Part shown: piece by piece, positions 1 through 7,211 of the stretch
Layout of the letters: each line of letters opens with the position of its first letter
Numbering within the stretch: position 1 is the first letter of the stretch
NCBI GenBank assembly: GCA_028684735.1
Contig: JAQUFI010000047.1
Coordinates: forward strand, 1 to 10,720
Origin: Bacilli bacterium
Lineage (GTDB): Bacteria; Bacillota_I; Bacilli_A; RF39; UBA660
DNA length: 10,720 nucleotides
Direction: 5' to 3'
The notes under the pieces: generated by a model
Seen by the model: only the letters and a program-made list of their open reading frames with translations
What the model was told of the DNA's origin: nothing
The model's database searches: none
Program-made: the position numbers and the translations under genes

Positions 1-1959
1 GGGTAAATAATTATATTCAATTGATGAGATTAAATAATAACCCTTTAAATATAAATTACTCATACCATCATCTTCGTAGATACGATAAACATTACTTTTA
101 CCAGGGAAAATATGAATTTCCATATTTTTTGGTGGTGTTGTATCATTAATATTTTCATTTTCACCTAATGGAATAATTGAACCCGTTTTAGCAAATACCG
201 GATAATCTTGATCTTTAAAGAATGATACATAGTTTTTCCCACCAGGGAATTTCTTACCAGTTACAAAATCATACCAAATACCATCAGGAATAAAGAACTT
301 ATGAATAGAACGATTCATAACATGATCTTTGGCTTTGATAATTGGTGCTACAAATAATTGATTACCTAAGTAATATTCATTTCTATATAAAGTATCATCA
401 TATAATTCTGGATATTTATAATAAATGGGTTGAATTAATGGAATACCCTCTTTGTGATAACGATAAGCTTCCGTATATAAATAAGGTATTAAACGATGTC
501 TTAATTTCATATAGTCTTGAGTTATCGTATAAGTTTTAATATTCCAACGCCATGGTTCGCGTTTATAATATTTTCCATTGTCTGCCCCAAACTTTAAGAT
601 TGGACTGAATGTTCCTAATTGAACATACCTAATATATAGTTCATTATCTTCAATTCCTTTAAAATATCCTCCAATATCATGACTCCACCAACTAACACCA
701 TTATTAGAAGCATTAGAGTTATAAGCAGGAATTAATTTTAAAGCATCCCATCCAACAATCGTTTTTCCTGAATATAAAACAGGATAACGATGTGGAGCTA
801 TTAAAGAATTATAACCTAAAACCATTGGTCTTCGCTTATAGTTACGCATCATATCATAGAAGTGATAGTGCTTTAATAACCATAAATCATCCAATTTGTT
901 CTTTTCAAAATAATCAATCCAAAAGAAATCAATGTCGAGATTATCTAGCGGATGAATAAATAATTTTAAATATGTATCTACAAAACGTGGATTTAAAATA
1001 TTAAATGGAATAACCCCATTGGCATCAGCTTCTAAATAAGTTCTCGCCTTTTCATAGTATTCATCAATTGAACGAAGTCCTTCCATTGGATTAATATTTA
1101 ATCCAATTCTAATCCCTTTTGAATGAATATAGGCAATCATTTCATAAGGAGCACGGAAGAATTCTTTATTCCAAGTAAAACCTGTTTTTAAATGATTATC
1201 TCCATCATGTGTTCGAACGTGCCAATCCTTATCTAATAATAAAACAGATACAGGAATCTCTTTACGTTCGAAATTAGTTATTAATTCTTTTAAATCATTG
1301 TCGTTATAAACAATATTACGACTCCACCAATTACCTAAAGCATACCTTGGTAATAAAGCAGGAAAACCTGTAATCATAAAATAATCTTTTAAGCATAACT
1401 CAAAATCTTTTAAATAAACAAATAAATAGATATCGATGGTTTTAGTTTCTCGATTCTTTACTGTACCAGTTGGTTCCATAATCTTACTATGACTATCATC
1501 AATACTCGCAAAACCATCAATTGAATATAAACCTTTATTAAACTTCAATTTTCCCTTTTTATTAGTAACTAAAGTAGCTGGCGCACCATAATTTCTAACT
1601 TCCGGGTGATTATAATACCAATAACGATCAGAGTTTAAAACATCAACTTTTAAATTAGCCGTAGGATTTAATTTCCCGCTATTAAATTTCTTTTCTTTCA
1701 CATAATGAAGCGTAAAATATTTAGTTGAAAGTTCAATAAAGCGTTCATCTTCTTTTAATTTAAATTCAGGGACACTAAAATTACGAAACCAAACTAATTC
1801 CGTTGGACGATCATCAAACACTCCTGACTCATTATATTCAAGTCTAATCAATCTCTCGGTTAAAATAGTAAATCGATATTTTTTACCTTTAATAACCGCT
1901 TTAGGATTTGGTTGAGCCTTTTCATAATCAAAAACAAACTGGCTACCTAAATTATACAT
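1..1959 (-). CDS. GH31 family glycosidase (alpha-glucosidase-like), 3' end cut by window edge
   Basis: Reading from an ATG at 1959, the frame is open for 653 codons to base 1 with no stop, so the C-terminus is missing. The protein matches glycoside hydrolase family 31, a retaining alpha-glycosidase family. The N-terminal beta-sandwich (about residues 20-180) is followed by the barrel, with RYALGNWWSR near 205-214. The nucleophile region reads FFWIDYFEK with Asp349. The WWSHDIGGY motif follows at 424-432, and then EPWRWN and LRHRLIPYLYTEAY. A beta-sandwich C-terminal part begins near residue 530. The segment that normally reads SGD, carrying the acid/base Asp, reads SGKTIVGW here with Lys399. 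No signal peptide is visible, so the enzyme is probably cytoplasmic and acts on imported oligosaccharides. The start follows AAAGGGG at good spacing, 22 nt after the pyk stop, which implies co-transcription. The family call is firm; substrate and hydrolytic activity are unproven. Confidence 0.9.
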   Translation of the reverse strand, partial: MYNLGSQFVFDYEKAQPNPKAVIKGKKYRFTILTERLIRLEYNESGVFDDRPTELVWFRNFSVPEFKLKEDERFIELSTKYFTLHYVKEKKFNSGKLNPTANLKVDVLNSDRYWYYNHPEVRNYGAPATLVTNKKGKLKFNKGLYSIDGFASIDDSHSKIMEPTGTVKNRETKTIDIYLFVYLKDFELCLKDYFMITGFPALLPRYALGNWWSRNIVYNDNDLKELITNFERKEIPVSVLLLDKDWHVRTHDGDNHLKTGFTWNKEFFRAPYEMIAYIHSKGIRIGLNINPMEGLRSIDEYYEKARTYLEADANGVIPFNILNPRFVDTYLKLFIHPLDNLDIDFFWIDYFEKNKLDDLWLLKHYHFYDMMRNYKRRPMVLGYNSLIAPHRYPVLYSGKTIVGWDALKLIPAYNSNASNNGVSWWSHDIGGYFKGIEDNELYIRYVQLGTFSPILKFGADNGKYYKREPWRWNIKTYTITQDYMKLRHRLIPYLYTEAYRYHKEGIPLIQPIYYKYPELYDDTLYRNEYYLGNQLFVAPIIKAKDHVMNRSIHKFFIPDGIWYDFVTGKKFPGGKNYVSFFKDQDYPVFAKTGSIIPLGENENINDTTPPKNMEIHIFPGKSNVYRIYEDDGMSNLYLKGYYLISSIEYNYLP

Positions 1960-1981
1960 AAAGATTCAACCCCTTTATCTT

Positions 1982-3316
1982 TTATAATTCTTCTATTTTC
2001 ATAAAATTGGTATGTTTTACCCCTTTAAATGGATATCCCCCTGTAACAATAATTTTATCATTAGCTTCGGTATGAATTAATTCTTTCGTTATATCTTTTG
2101 CTTTATCAATTATTTTATCAAATGATTTTAATTCATCAACAAGAATTGGCGTTACTCCAAAACATAACGCTAATGACTTTACAGTTGCAGGATTAGGACT
2201 AGCTGCAATCACATGACAACTTGGTCTAAAACGACTAATCTTACGAGCTGTATAACCACTAATGGTTGGTGTGATAATGGCTTTACACTTTAAACGATTA
2301 GCACTTTCAGCTACATTATAAGCTAAAATACCAGTAATATCTTGTTTCTCAGTTTGGACTGCATAATCGATTAATCCTTCATAATCAATATCGAGTTCAG
2401 CTGAAGTAATAATCTTTTCCATTAGCGCTAAAGTTTCAACTGGATACTTACCAATCGTTGTTTCGCCACTTAACATAACAGCATCAACACCATCTAAAAC
2501 AGCATTAGCAACATCACTAACCTCTGCTCTTGTTGGTCGGATTTGGTGTTCCATTGAAGCCATTAATTCTGTTGCTACAATACTTATTTTACCAGCCATT
2601 AAACATTTCTTAATAATTTTCTTTTGTACTCCAGGAATTCTTTCCATTGGTATTTCTACTCCTAAATCACCTCTGGCAATCATTATCCCTTCACACATAT
2701 TTATAATTTCATCGATTTCTTCAATTCCGATTTCATTTTCTATTTTTGCAATAATACTCATATGATTATTTTCTAATTCAATCAATAAATCATTTACTTC
2801 TAAGATATTTTCAGCTGTCGATACATATGATAAGGCTAAAAAATCCGTTCCAATCTTACTTGCAAACTTAATATCCTCAATATCCTTTTTACTTAAAAAC
2901 GGTCTGTTAAAACGAATATTAGGCACATTTAAACTACGACCATCTTTAATTATTCCCCCAGATAATACTTCACACATAAGATAATCTTTACCTTTATCTA
3001 AAACCTTTAATTCAATTAAACCACAATCCATTTTAATAATACTATCATATTTAACATCATTAATTAAATTACTATAACTAACTGAAAATTTGGTCTTATC
3101 ACCAACAACTTTATTCATGTAAATTCTAATTTTGTCACCAGTTTTTAAATAAGCTTGACCACCTGAGAATTTACCTACTCTAATATCAGGTCCTTTAGTA
3201 TCAAGCATAACTGCGATATGGGTACCTAATTCATAATTAAGTTCATTTATTTTTTTAACTATTTCTTCACAAAAAGAATAGTTGGCATGACTTAAATTAA
3301 TACGGGCTACATCCAT
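1982..3316 (-). CDS. pyk: Pyruvate kinase (N-terminal segment lies upstream without a start codon)
   Basis: This is pyruvate kinase, the last step of glycolysis: phosphoenolpyruvate plus ADP to pyruvate plus ATP in the cytoplasm. Visible motifs are MDVARINLSH at the start (substrate-binding Arg), MLDTKGPDIRVG near 37-48, the signature SIIAKIENEIGI with catalytic Lys191, ARGDLG at 214-219, VATELMASM near 247, RPTRAEVSDVANAV at 260-273 and MLSGET at 281-286. The C-terminal domain ends at KIEEL without the extra PEP-utiliser domain found in some Bacilli. The 444 residues from the first in-frame ATG (3316) are too short at the front: the same frame continues upstream for 34 codons that encode the conserved first barrel strand KTKIIATIGPAS. 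With these the length is 478, normal for the family. The true start is therefore disturbed; see the entry at 3317-3418. The stop is TAA, 22 nt before the GH31 gene. Confidence 0.93.
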   Translation of the reverse strand: MDVARINLSHANYSFCEEIVKKINELNYELGTHIAVMLDTKGPDIRVGKFSGGQAYLKTGDKIRIYMNKVVGDKTKFSVSYSNLINDVKYDSIIKMDCGLIELKVLDKGKDYLMCEVLSGGIIKDGRSLNVPNIRFNRPFLSKKDIEDIKFASKIGTDFLALSYVSTAENILEVNDLLIELENNHMSIIAKIENEIGIEEIDEIINMCEGIMIARGDLGVEIPMERIPGVQKKIIKKCLMAGKISIVATELMASMEHQIRPTRAEVSDVANAVLDGVDAVMLSGETTIGKYPVETLALMEKIITSAELDIDYEGLIDYAVQTEKQDITGILAYNVAESANRLKCKAIITPTISGYTARKISRFRPSCHVIAASPNPATVKSLALCFGVTPILVDELKSFDKIIDKAKDITKELIHTEANDKIIVTGGYPFKGVKHTNFMKIEEL

Positions 3317-3418
3317 CCCATTTTCAATTAATTCACGAATAACCTCCTTGCTACTACTAGCAGGTCCTATGGTTGCTATTATTTTAGTCTTATTCTTATT
3401 ATCACCATTATCATTATA
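3317..3418 (-). other. pyk: In-frame 5' coding extension of pyk lacking a usable start codon
   Basis: Between an in-frame TGA (3419-3421) and the ATG at 3316, the pyk frame encodes 34 residues including KTKIIATIGPAS and KEVIRELIENG, the conserved beginning of pyruvate kinase. None of these codons is ATG, GTG or TTG. The ATG at 3412-3414, which has AAAAGG 10 nt upstream, lies in the +1 frame. It encodes only MIMVIIRIRLK before TAA at 3379-3381. A one-base shift at CTAAAATAA would join the two frames. Either an indel (real or an assembly error), an unusual start codon or a -1 slip must be invoked. Confidence 0.75.
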
Positions 3419-3434
3419 TCATTACCTTTTAAAT

Positions 3435-3463
3435 ATTAAAAGACCATTTCCACAAAAAAACAA
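3435..3463 (-). promoter_or_regulatory. Possible pyk promoter
   Basis: On the minus strand a -35-like TTGTTT (3458-3463) is followed after 17 bases by a -10-like TTTAAT (3435-3440). It sits directly behind the tmk terminator and just ahead of AAAAGG and the ATG at 3414. In AT-rich DNA such matches are frequent, so this is supported mainly by position. Confidence 0.4.
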
Positions 3464-3488
3464 AAAAGAATATCTTCGATACTCCTTT
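3452..3488 (-). terminator. Rho-independent terminator after tmk
   Basis: The minus strand forms an 11-bp stem (arms 3478-3488 and 3464-3474) with two G-U pairs and a 3-base loop (3475-3477). The T-rich run that follows is interrupted by a single G. The stem overlaps the tmk stop codon at 3487-3489. It would end the thyA-folA-tmk transcript and separate it from pyk. Confidence 0.8.
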
Positions 3489-4161
3489 ATAATCTTTTAA
3501 TTAATGATTCATAAACCTCTTGATTGATATCCTCAATTGCTTTTATTTTATTGTCAACCATACATTCAATTGTTTTAAAATCATATTTATGAGCAATTTC
3601 AAGATATGATAATTCCGCATTTCGTAAGTGTTCTTCATTGCTTTCATGTTGATCTGATCGTTCCTTGCGATCTTGTTTTAAAATACAAGCCCCTTCATAA
3701 GGCATGTGTAAGAAAATTCCAATATCTGGTTTTGGTAGTTCTAATAAAGAAAACTCTAAATCTTCAATCCATTGATATAAAGCTTGACGATTTTCTTGTT
3801 CTTTTATTTTCCCGCCTTGATGTGCCATATTAGAAAAAACATAGCGATCAAGAATAACATGCTTACCACTTTCTAAAGTTTTATTAATAAGAGGAATATT
3901 GTATCTTCGATCGGCCGCAAAATAAAGAGATGCGACTTTAGGGTCAACTTGATTAGCCCCTTCACTAAACCATCCATCACATAGGTATTCTTTTCCTAGA
4001 TAGGGTCCACCAATTATTCTTCCTGTCGGTGAATCATAATTAGGAAAAGTAAACTTTTCAATTTCAATTCCCTCATTTAATAATTTTTTCATAACTAAAT
4101 TAGTTTGGGTTTCTTTTCCAGAACAATCTGTTCCCTCAATAACGATTAACTTACCTCTCAC
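3487..4161 (-). CDS. tmk: Thymidylate kinase
   Basis: The enzyme phosphorylates dTMP to dTDP with ATP in the cytoplasm. The 224 residues are near the usual 205-215 and slightly longer. The P-loop reads EGTDCSGKETQ at 9-19, a variant of the commoner G-x-D-G-x-G-K-S/T. FPNYDSPTGRIIGGPYLGK follows at 39-57, the DRY motif at 105-107 (LDRYVFSN) and a charged lid region near 163-172. The EGTDCSGKETQ form with an Arg- and Lys-rich lid marks a distinct subgroup of thymidylate kinases, as I remember the family. The start codon is GTG (4159-4161), only one base after the folA stop, with a weak purine-rich AGAAAGAAG site ahead, so translation is probably coupled to folA. Position after thyA and folA fits a dTMP synthesis operon. 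The stop lies inside the terminator stem. Confidence 0.94.
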   Translation of the reverse strand: MRGKLIVIEGTDCSGKETQTNLVMKKLLNEGIEIEKFTFPNYDSPTGRIIGGPYLGKEYLCDGWFSEGANQVDPKVASLYFAADRRYNIPLINKTLESGKHVILDRYVFSNMAHQGGKIKEQENRQALYQWIEDLEFSLLELPKPDIGIFLHMPYEGACILKQDRKERSDQHESNEEHLRNAELSYLEIAHKYDFKTIECMVDNKIKAIEDINQEVYESLIKRL

Positions 4162-4162
4162 T

Positions 4163-4648
4163 TTAATTCTTCTTTCTCTTTGTATATTTGATATGTTTAT
4201 AAGGAATCACATGATGTGATAGATCCTCTATTAAAATAGTTTCCCACTCATCTTTATTAAAAGGTGGGAAAAAGGTATCAGCTGCATCATCAGTTCGATC
4301 TATTTCAGTTAGATACATTATATCTGTATATTCTAAAAATTGTTGATAAATACTAGACCCTCCAATAATATATAAGTCATCATCTTTAAAATCATTTAAT
4401 ACTTCTTCAACACTATGGCAAACCGTAACTTCACTTGGAAATTCATATTCCCCTTTAGTCAAAACCACATGTTTTCGATTGGGTAACATCTTGGGTAATG
4501 ATTCAAATGTCTTTCTCCCCATTACAATTATTTGATTCATTGTTTTTTTACGAAAAAACTTTAAGTCATTAGGTAATGACCAAATAAGTTTATTATCCTT
4601 ACCTAGTTCATTATTAGCCCCAATGGCTGCAATCATGATTACCTTCAT
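4163..4648 (-). CDS. folA: Dihydrofolate reductase
   Basis: The enzyme reduces dihydrofolate to tetrahydrofolate with NADPH, restoring the cofactor oxidised by thymidylate synthase. The 161 residues are the normal size. Motifs seen are the Met20-loop type segment NELGKDNKLIWSLPNDLKFF (13-32) with Trp23 and the active-site acid Asp28, MGRKTFESLP at 43-52 for cofactor binding, PNRKHVVLT with the folate-contacting Arg58, and YIIGGSSIY at 93-101 with the GG pair. The ATG overlaps the thyA stop as ATGA (4645-4648) and the next gene, tmk, starts one base after the TAA. This gives tight translational coupling in a three-gene cluster. Nothing suggests an acquired trimethoprim-resistance cassette: there is no attC site or mobile element, and the context is housekeeping. 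The call is firm. Confidence 0.96.
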   Translation of the reverse strand: MKVIMIAAIGANNELGKDNKLIWSLPNDLKFFRKKTMNQIIVMGRKTFESLPKMLPNRKHVVLTKGEYEFPSEVTVCHSVEEVLNDFKDDDLYIIGGSSIYQQFLEYTDIMYLTEIDRTDDAADTFFPPFNKDEWETILIEDLSHHVIPYKHIKYTKRKKN

Positions 4649-5496
4649 ATAGCAACCGGCATTTGAATCTTGCCATGATGTTCATAATCGATTAATTTAA
4701 TATCTTTTAATTCTTTTGAATTATCAAACTTAAAAAAGTCTTTGATATCAGGATTCACCCATAGTTTTGGGGCTTCAAAATCGCCTAACTCTTCATATCT
4801 TTTAATCTGTTCTTTAATACCTTCGATTTGGTCAACATAAAGATGAACATCTTTTGCACTCCAATATAATTTTCCGGGTTTCAAACCAGTTACCCTAGCT
4901 ATCATCGTTTGCAACACTGCATATTGGGTTACGTTAAAAGGTAATCCCAAAGCCACATCACATGACCTTTGAGTAACAACGACATTGAGTTTACCATCAG
5001 TGACGTCCCACATACTATCCCATACACAAGATGGCAAAGCTGCTGTTTCTAAATAATCATTTTGCCATAAACTCATATTCATTCTTCGATCAGTTGGATT
5101 ATTCTTAAGCGTTTCAATTAGATTTTGAATTAATTGATATTTATTAACAATATAACCATATGCTGTTCCTATCGTATAAGCATATTCTTGTCCAAAATAT
5201 TTCCCATTATAATAACCATTTTCATCGATTTGCCACTCATTCCAAATCTTAACACCACGTTCTTGTAACCATCTAACATCATTACTTTGGGTTTGATAAA
5301 TCCACAACATTTCCAAAATAGCTGATTTAAAAGCCACAAACTTCGTCGTTAAAATAGGAAACTCCTCTTCCAAATCAAATTCAAAATGTTTATATGGTAA
5401 TTTAATTGTATTGATTCCTGTTCTATTTTCAACTTCTGTACCATATTCCATTATTTCTTTGCATAAATTAATATATTCTCTATCCCACTTAGCCAT
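4645..5496 (-). CDS. thyA: Thymidylate synthase (folate-dependent, ThyA type)
   Basis: ThyA methylates dUMP to dTMP using methylene-tetrahydrofolate and releases dihydrofolate, which the next gene product reduces. The 283 residues match the family. Visible are the phosphate-binding Arg25 in ENRTG, the Arg pair 137-138 in PTDRRMN, the catalytic Cys157 in ALPSCVWDSMW, QRSCDVALGLPFN at 176-188, the DVHLYVDQ segment (216-223) with His218 and Tyr220, and the typical PVAI C-terminus. The segment after the nucleophile is unusual: many family members read PPCH, here it is PSCV. Translation starts after a strong GGAGG. The 42-base gap behind the HD gene holds a good promoter and a palindrome, so thyA-folA-tmk can be transcribed separately. 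The TGA stop overlaps the folA start. Family identity is clear from the motifs and the neighbours. Confidence 0.96.
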   Translation of the reverse strand: MAKWDREYINLCKEIMEYGTEVENRTGINTIKLPYKHFEFDLEEEFPILTTKFVAFKSAILEMLWIYQTQSNDVRWLQERGVKIWNEWQIDENGYYNGKYFGQEYAYTIGTAYGYIVNKYQLIQNLIETLKNNPTDRRMNMSLWQNDYLETAALPSCVWDSMWDVTDGKLNVVVTQRSCDVALGLPFNVTQYAVLQTMIARVTGLKPGKLYWSAKDVHLYVDQIEGIKEQIKRYEELGDFEAPKLWVNPDIKDFFKFDNSKELKDIKLIDYEHHGKIQMPVAI

Positions 5497-5513
5497 ATCT
5501 TACCTCCTATATT

Positions 5514-5542
5514 ATTTTATAACAAACAATTGTTTGTGTCAA
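5514..5542 (-). promoter_or_regulatory. Promoter of thyA-folA-tmk
   Basis: On the minus strand a perfect -35 TTGACA (5537-5542) is separated by exactly 17 bases from -10 TAAAAT (5514-5519, five of six matches). The -35 overlaps the TGA stop of the HD gene (5539-5541). Predicted transcription begins just ahead of the GGAGG of thyA. This is one of the best promoter matches in the window. Confidence 0.75.
5522..5537. promoter_or_regulatory. Perfect 16-bp palindrome, candidate operator
   Basis: ACAAACAATTGTTTGT equals its own reverse complement over all 16 bases. It fills nearly the whole spacer of the thyA promoter (5520-5536) and touches the -35. That is where a dimeric repressor would block RNA polymerase. 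No T-run follows, so it is a poor terminator. Its ends (ACA...TGT) and its length resemble an NrdR box, but the centre does not match and only one copy is present. The regulator is unknown. Confidence 0.6.
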
Positions 5543-6114
5543 TCGATTATGTCATTATGATTAAATTCAACATTTAAAAATTTACGACTTGCTAAATAAT
5601 CACACATATGGACAAATTTTTGATATTTATTTTCCGGTAATGGTAAGACTGTTTTACTATATTTATTCGTATTCCACTCTCCCATATGACTAGTAATCAT
5701 ATTAGTTACTAATTCAACATCATCTTTAGTTAACGATAAAACCGAAGCATTCTTTTTTATATAGTCACCAATTAATAAAGGATGCTCAAAAATCGTATAT
5801 TCTTCTTTTACTAATCCTTCCTTTAAACCATCGTGCATTAATAAGGATACAAGCATTAAATCCTTTTCACGATCGGTAAAAGCACTTCCAATCGTATTAT
5901 TTTCTAATAAATCATAAGCTAATTTAACTGCCACCTTGGTATGCCTTACTAGTCCACCTTCTCCTACTGCATATTGAGGATGATATTTCCCACTACTACT
6001 AGCTTGAATCACAAAAAAATAATCAGGTAAGAGATTAATTAACTTAATCGCATCTAACCTTATCTTTTCATCTTTAATATACGATAACTCTTTTTTAAAA
6101 ACATCACTCTTCAT
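5539..6114 (-). CDS. HD-domain hydrolase
   Basis: The 191-residue protein has the metal-binding pattern of the HD phosphohydrolase superfamily: His58 in GLVRHTK, the His94-Asp95 pair in LMHDGLKEG, His111 in FEHPLL, His133 in TSHMGEW and Asp162 in CDYLASR. There is no signal peptide or membrane segment, so it is expected to be cytoplasmic. HD proteins hydrolyse phosphate esters of nucleotides or cyclic dinucleotides; the substrate cannot be read from the sequence. It starts 8 bases after the hemW stop behind a strong AGGAGGT, so it is likely co-transcribed with hemW. It also stands directly before thyA-folA-tmk, which makes a nucleotide or dNTP substrate an attractive guess. The stop codon lies inside the -35 of the thyA promoter. 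Confidence 0.85.
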   Translation of the reverse strand: MKSDVFKKELSYIKDEKIRLDAIKLINLLPDYFFVIQASSSGKYHPQYAVGEGGLVRHTKVAVKLAYDLLENNTIGSAFTDREKDLMLVSLLMHDGLKEGLVKEEYTIFEHPLLIGDYIKKNASVLSLTKDDVELVTNMITSHMGEWNTNKYSKTVLPLPENKYQKFVHMCDYLASRKFLNVEFNHNDIID

Positions 6115-6122
6115 AGTACCTC

Positions 6123-7211
6123 CTATTTCATCAACCTTACTAAAATCTCATTTGATAAATAAATATATTTAGAATTAATATATATATATCCATTATTACT
6201 TATTAATTTTTCTTCCTTAATTAATTCTTTAATAACTTTATCTTCCATCATCTTTATACCATATTTTTGTTCAAAATTCTCTATCTTTATCCCTTTTATT
6301 TTTCTTAAACCTAAGATTAAAGCATTCTCAACCATTTCATCTTTGGTTAATTGAATCTTTTCATTAACATAATTACCCTTAAGGTAATTACTAATACTAC
6401 GGGTATTCGTATAACGAACTCCACCAAGATAACCACTGGCTCCTAAACCAAATCCATAATATTCTTCATTATTCCAATACGTTAAGTTGTGTTTTGATTC
6501 ATAATTATCTTTCGCATAATTACTGATCTCATATTGATGATACCCATGATTGGTTAGAATTTGATTAATTGTTTGGTACATCTCATAGTCGAGGTCTTCA
6601 TCAATATTATCAACCTTATCTAAATATAGTTTAGTATGTTCTTCTATAATCAATGAATAAACAGAAAGATGGGGTAAATCAAGTTTTAAGAATAAATTTA
6701 AATCCTCTTTTAATTCATCGATTGTTTGATTGGGTATCGCATATATTAAATCAATATTAATATTCTTAAAACCCATCTTTTTAATTAAAGTAAGTGCATC
6801 AATCGTCTCCTTAGTTGAATGCCTACGATTTAATAATTCTAAATGCTTTGGGTGAAAACTTTCTACCCCGATACTTAATCGATTGACATAATTATTTTTA
6901 AACAATTTTAACTTTTCTTCATCAATTGATTCGATATTACCTTCGATTGTAAACTCTAAGTTATCACTTACCTTAAACATTTTAATAATATCAAATAATC
7001 TTTTTAATTCTTCAATCTTTAAACAAGTTGGCGTACCTCCACCAATATAAATGGTATCTAACACATCTCCCTGGTACTTATCTTTAATTTCTAATTCTAA
7101 ACTAGTTAAATAATCATTAACCCATTTATTATCATAATATACCTTACAAAAGTCACAATAAGAACAAATACGTTCACAAAAAGGAATATGAATATAACAA
7201 GCTTTAATCAT
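6123..7211 (-). CDS. hemW: Radical SAM protein HemW (heme chaperone, formerly HemN-like)
   Basis: The first residues contain YIHIPFCERICSYCDFCK: the C-x3-C-x2-C radical SAM cluster (Cys12, Cys16, Cys19) in the arrangement used by HemW and HemN. IYIGGGTPT follows at 55-62, then NRLSIGVESFHPKHLELLNRRH, and INIDLIYAIPNQT, which fits the HemW group. The 362 residues suit HemW, which binds heme and inserts it into target proteins; it is not a coproporphyrinogen oxidase. An extra Cys22 follows the three ligands. The gene overlaps the upstream small gene as ATGA and ends in TAG 8 bases before the HD gene. The order lepA then hemW is common in Firmicutes, here with one small gene between them. Whether this organism makes or imports heme is not visible. 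Confidence 0.92.
   Translation of the reverse strand: MIKACYIHIPFCERICSYCDFCKVYYDNKWVNDYLTSLELEIKDKYQGDVLDTIYIGGGTPTCLKIEELKRLFDIIKMFKVSDNLEFTIEGNIESIDEEKLKLFKNNYVNRLSIGVESFHPKHLELLNRRHSTKETIDALTLIKKMGFKNINIDLIYAIPNQTIDELKEDLNLFLKLDLPHLSVYSLIIEEHTKLYLDKVDNIDEDLDYEMYQTINQILTNHGYHQYEISNYAKDNYESKHNLTYWNNEEYYGFGLGASGYLGGVRYTNTRSISNYLKGNYVNEKIQLTKDEMVENALILGLRKIKGIKIENFEQKYGIKMMEDKVIKELIKEEKLISNNGYIYINSKYIYLSNEILVRLMK

Noticed and set aside
342..539. Plus-strand open frames, such as 342-539, 3606-3833, 7577-7759, 8827-9057 and 10033-10221
   Set aside because: All lie opposite clear minus-strand genes, lack ribosome binding sites and encode nothing recognisable; they are antisense shadows.
3379..3414. 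The 11-codon frame MIMVIIRIRLK as a regulatory leader peptide for pyk
   Set aside because: No attenuator hairpin follows, and the pyk coding frame continues straight through the region, so it is better explained as the displaced start of pyk itself.
4645..4648. Possible use of UGA as a Trp codon, as in Mycoplasma
   Set aside because: TGA ends thyA, the HD gene and the small gene at the expected protein ends, and no conserved gene contains an in-frame TGA.
5522..5537. The palindrome after the HD gene as a transcription terminator
   Set aside because: It has almost no loop, only a short stem, and no T-run follows; it lies inside a good promoter spacer, so an operator is the better reading.
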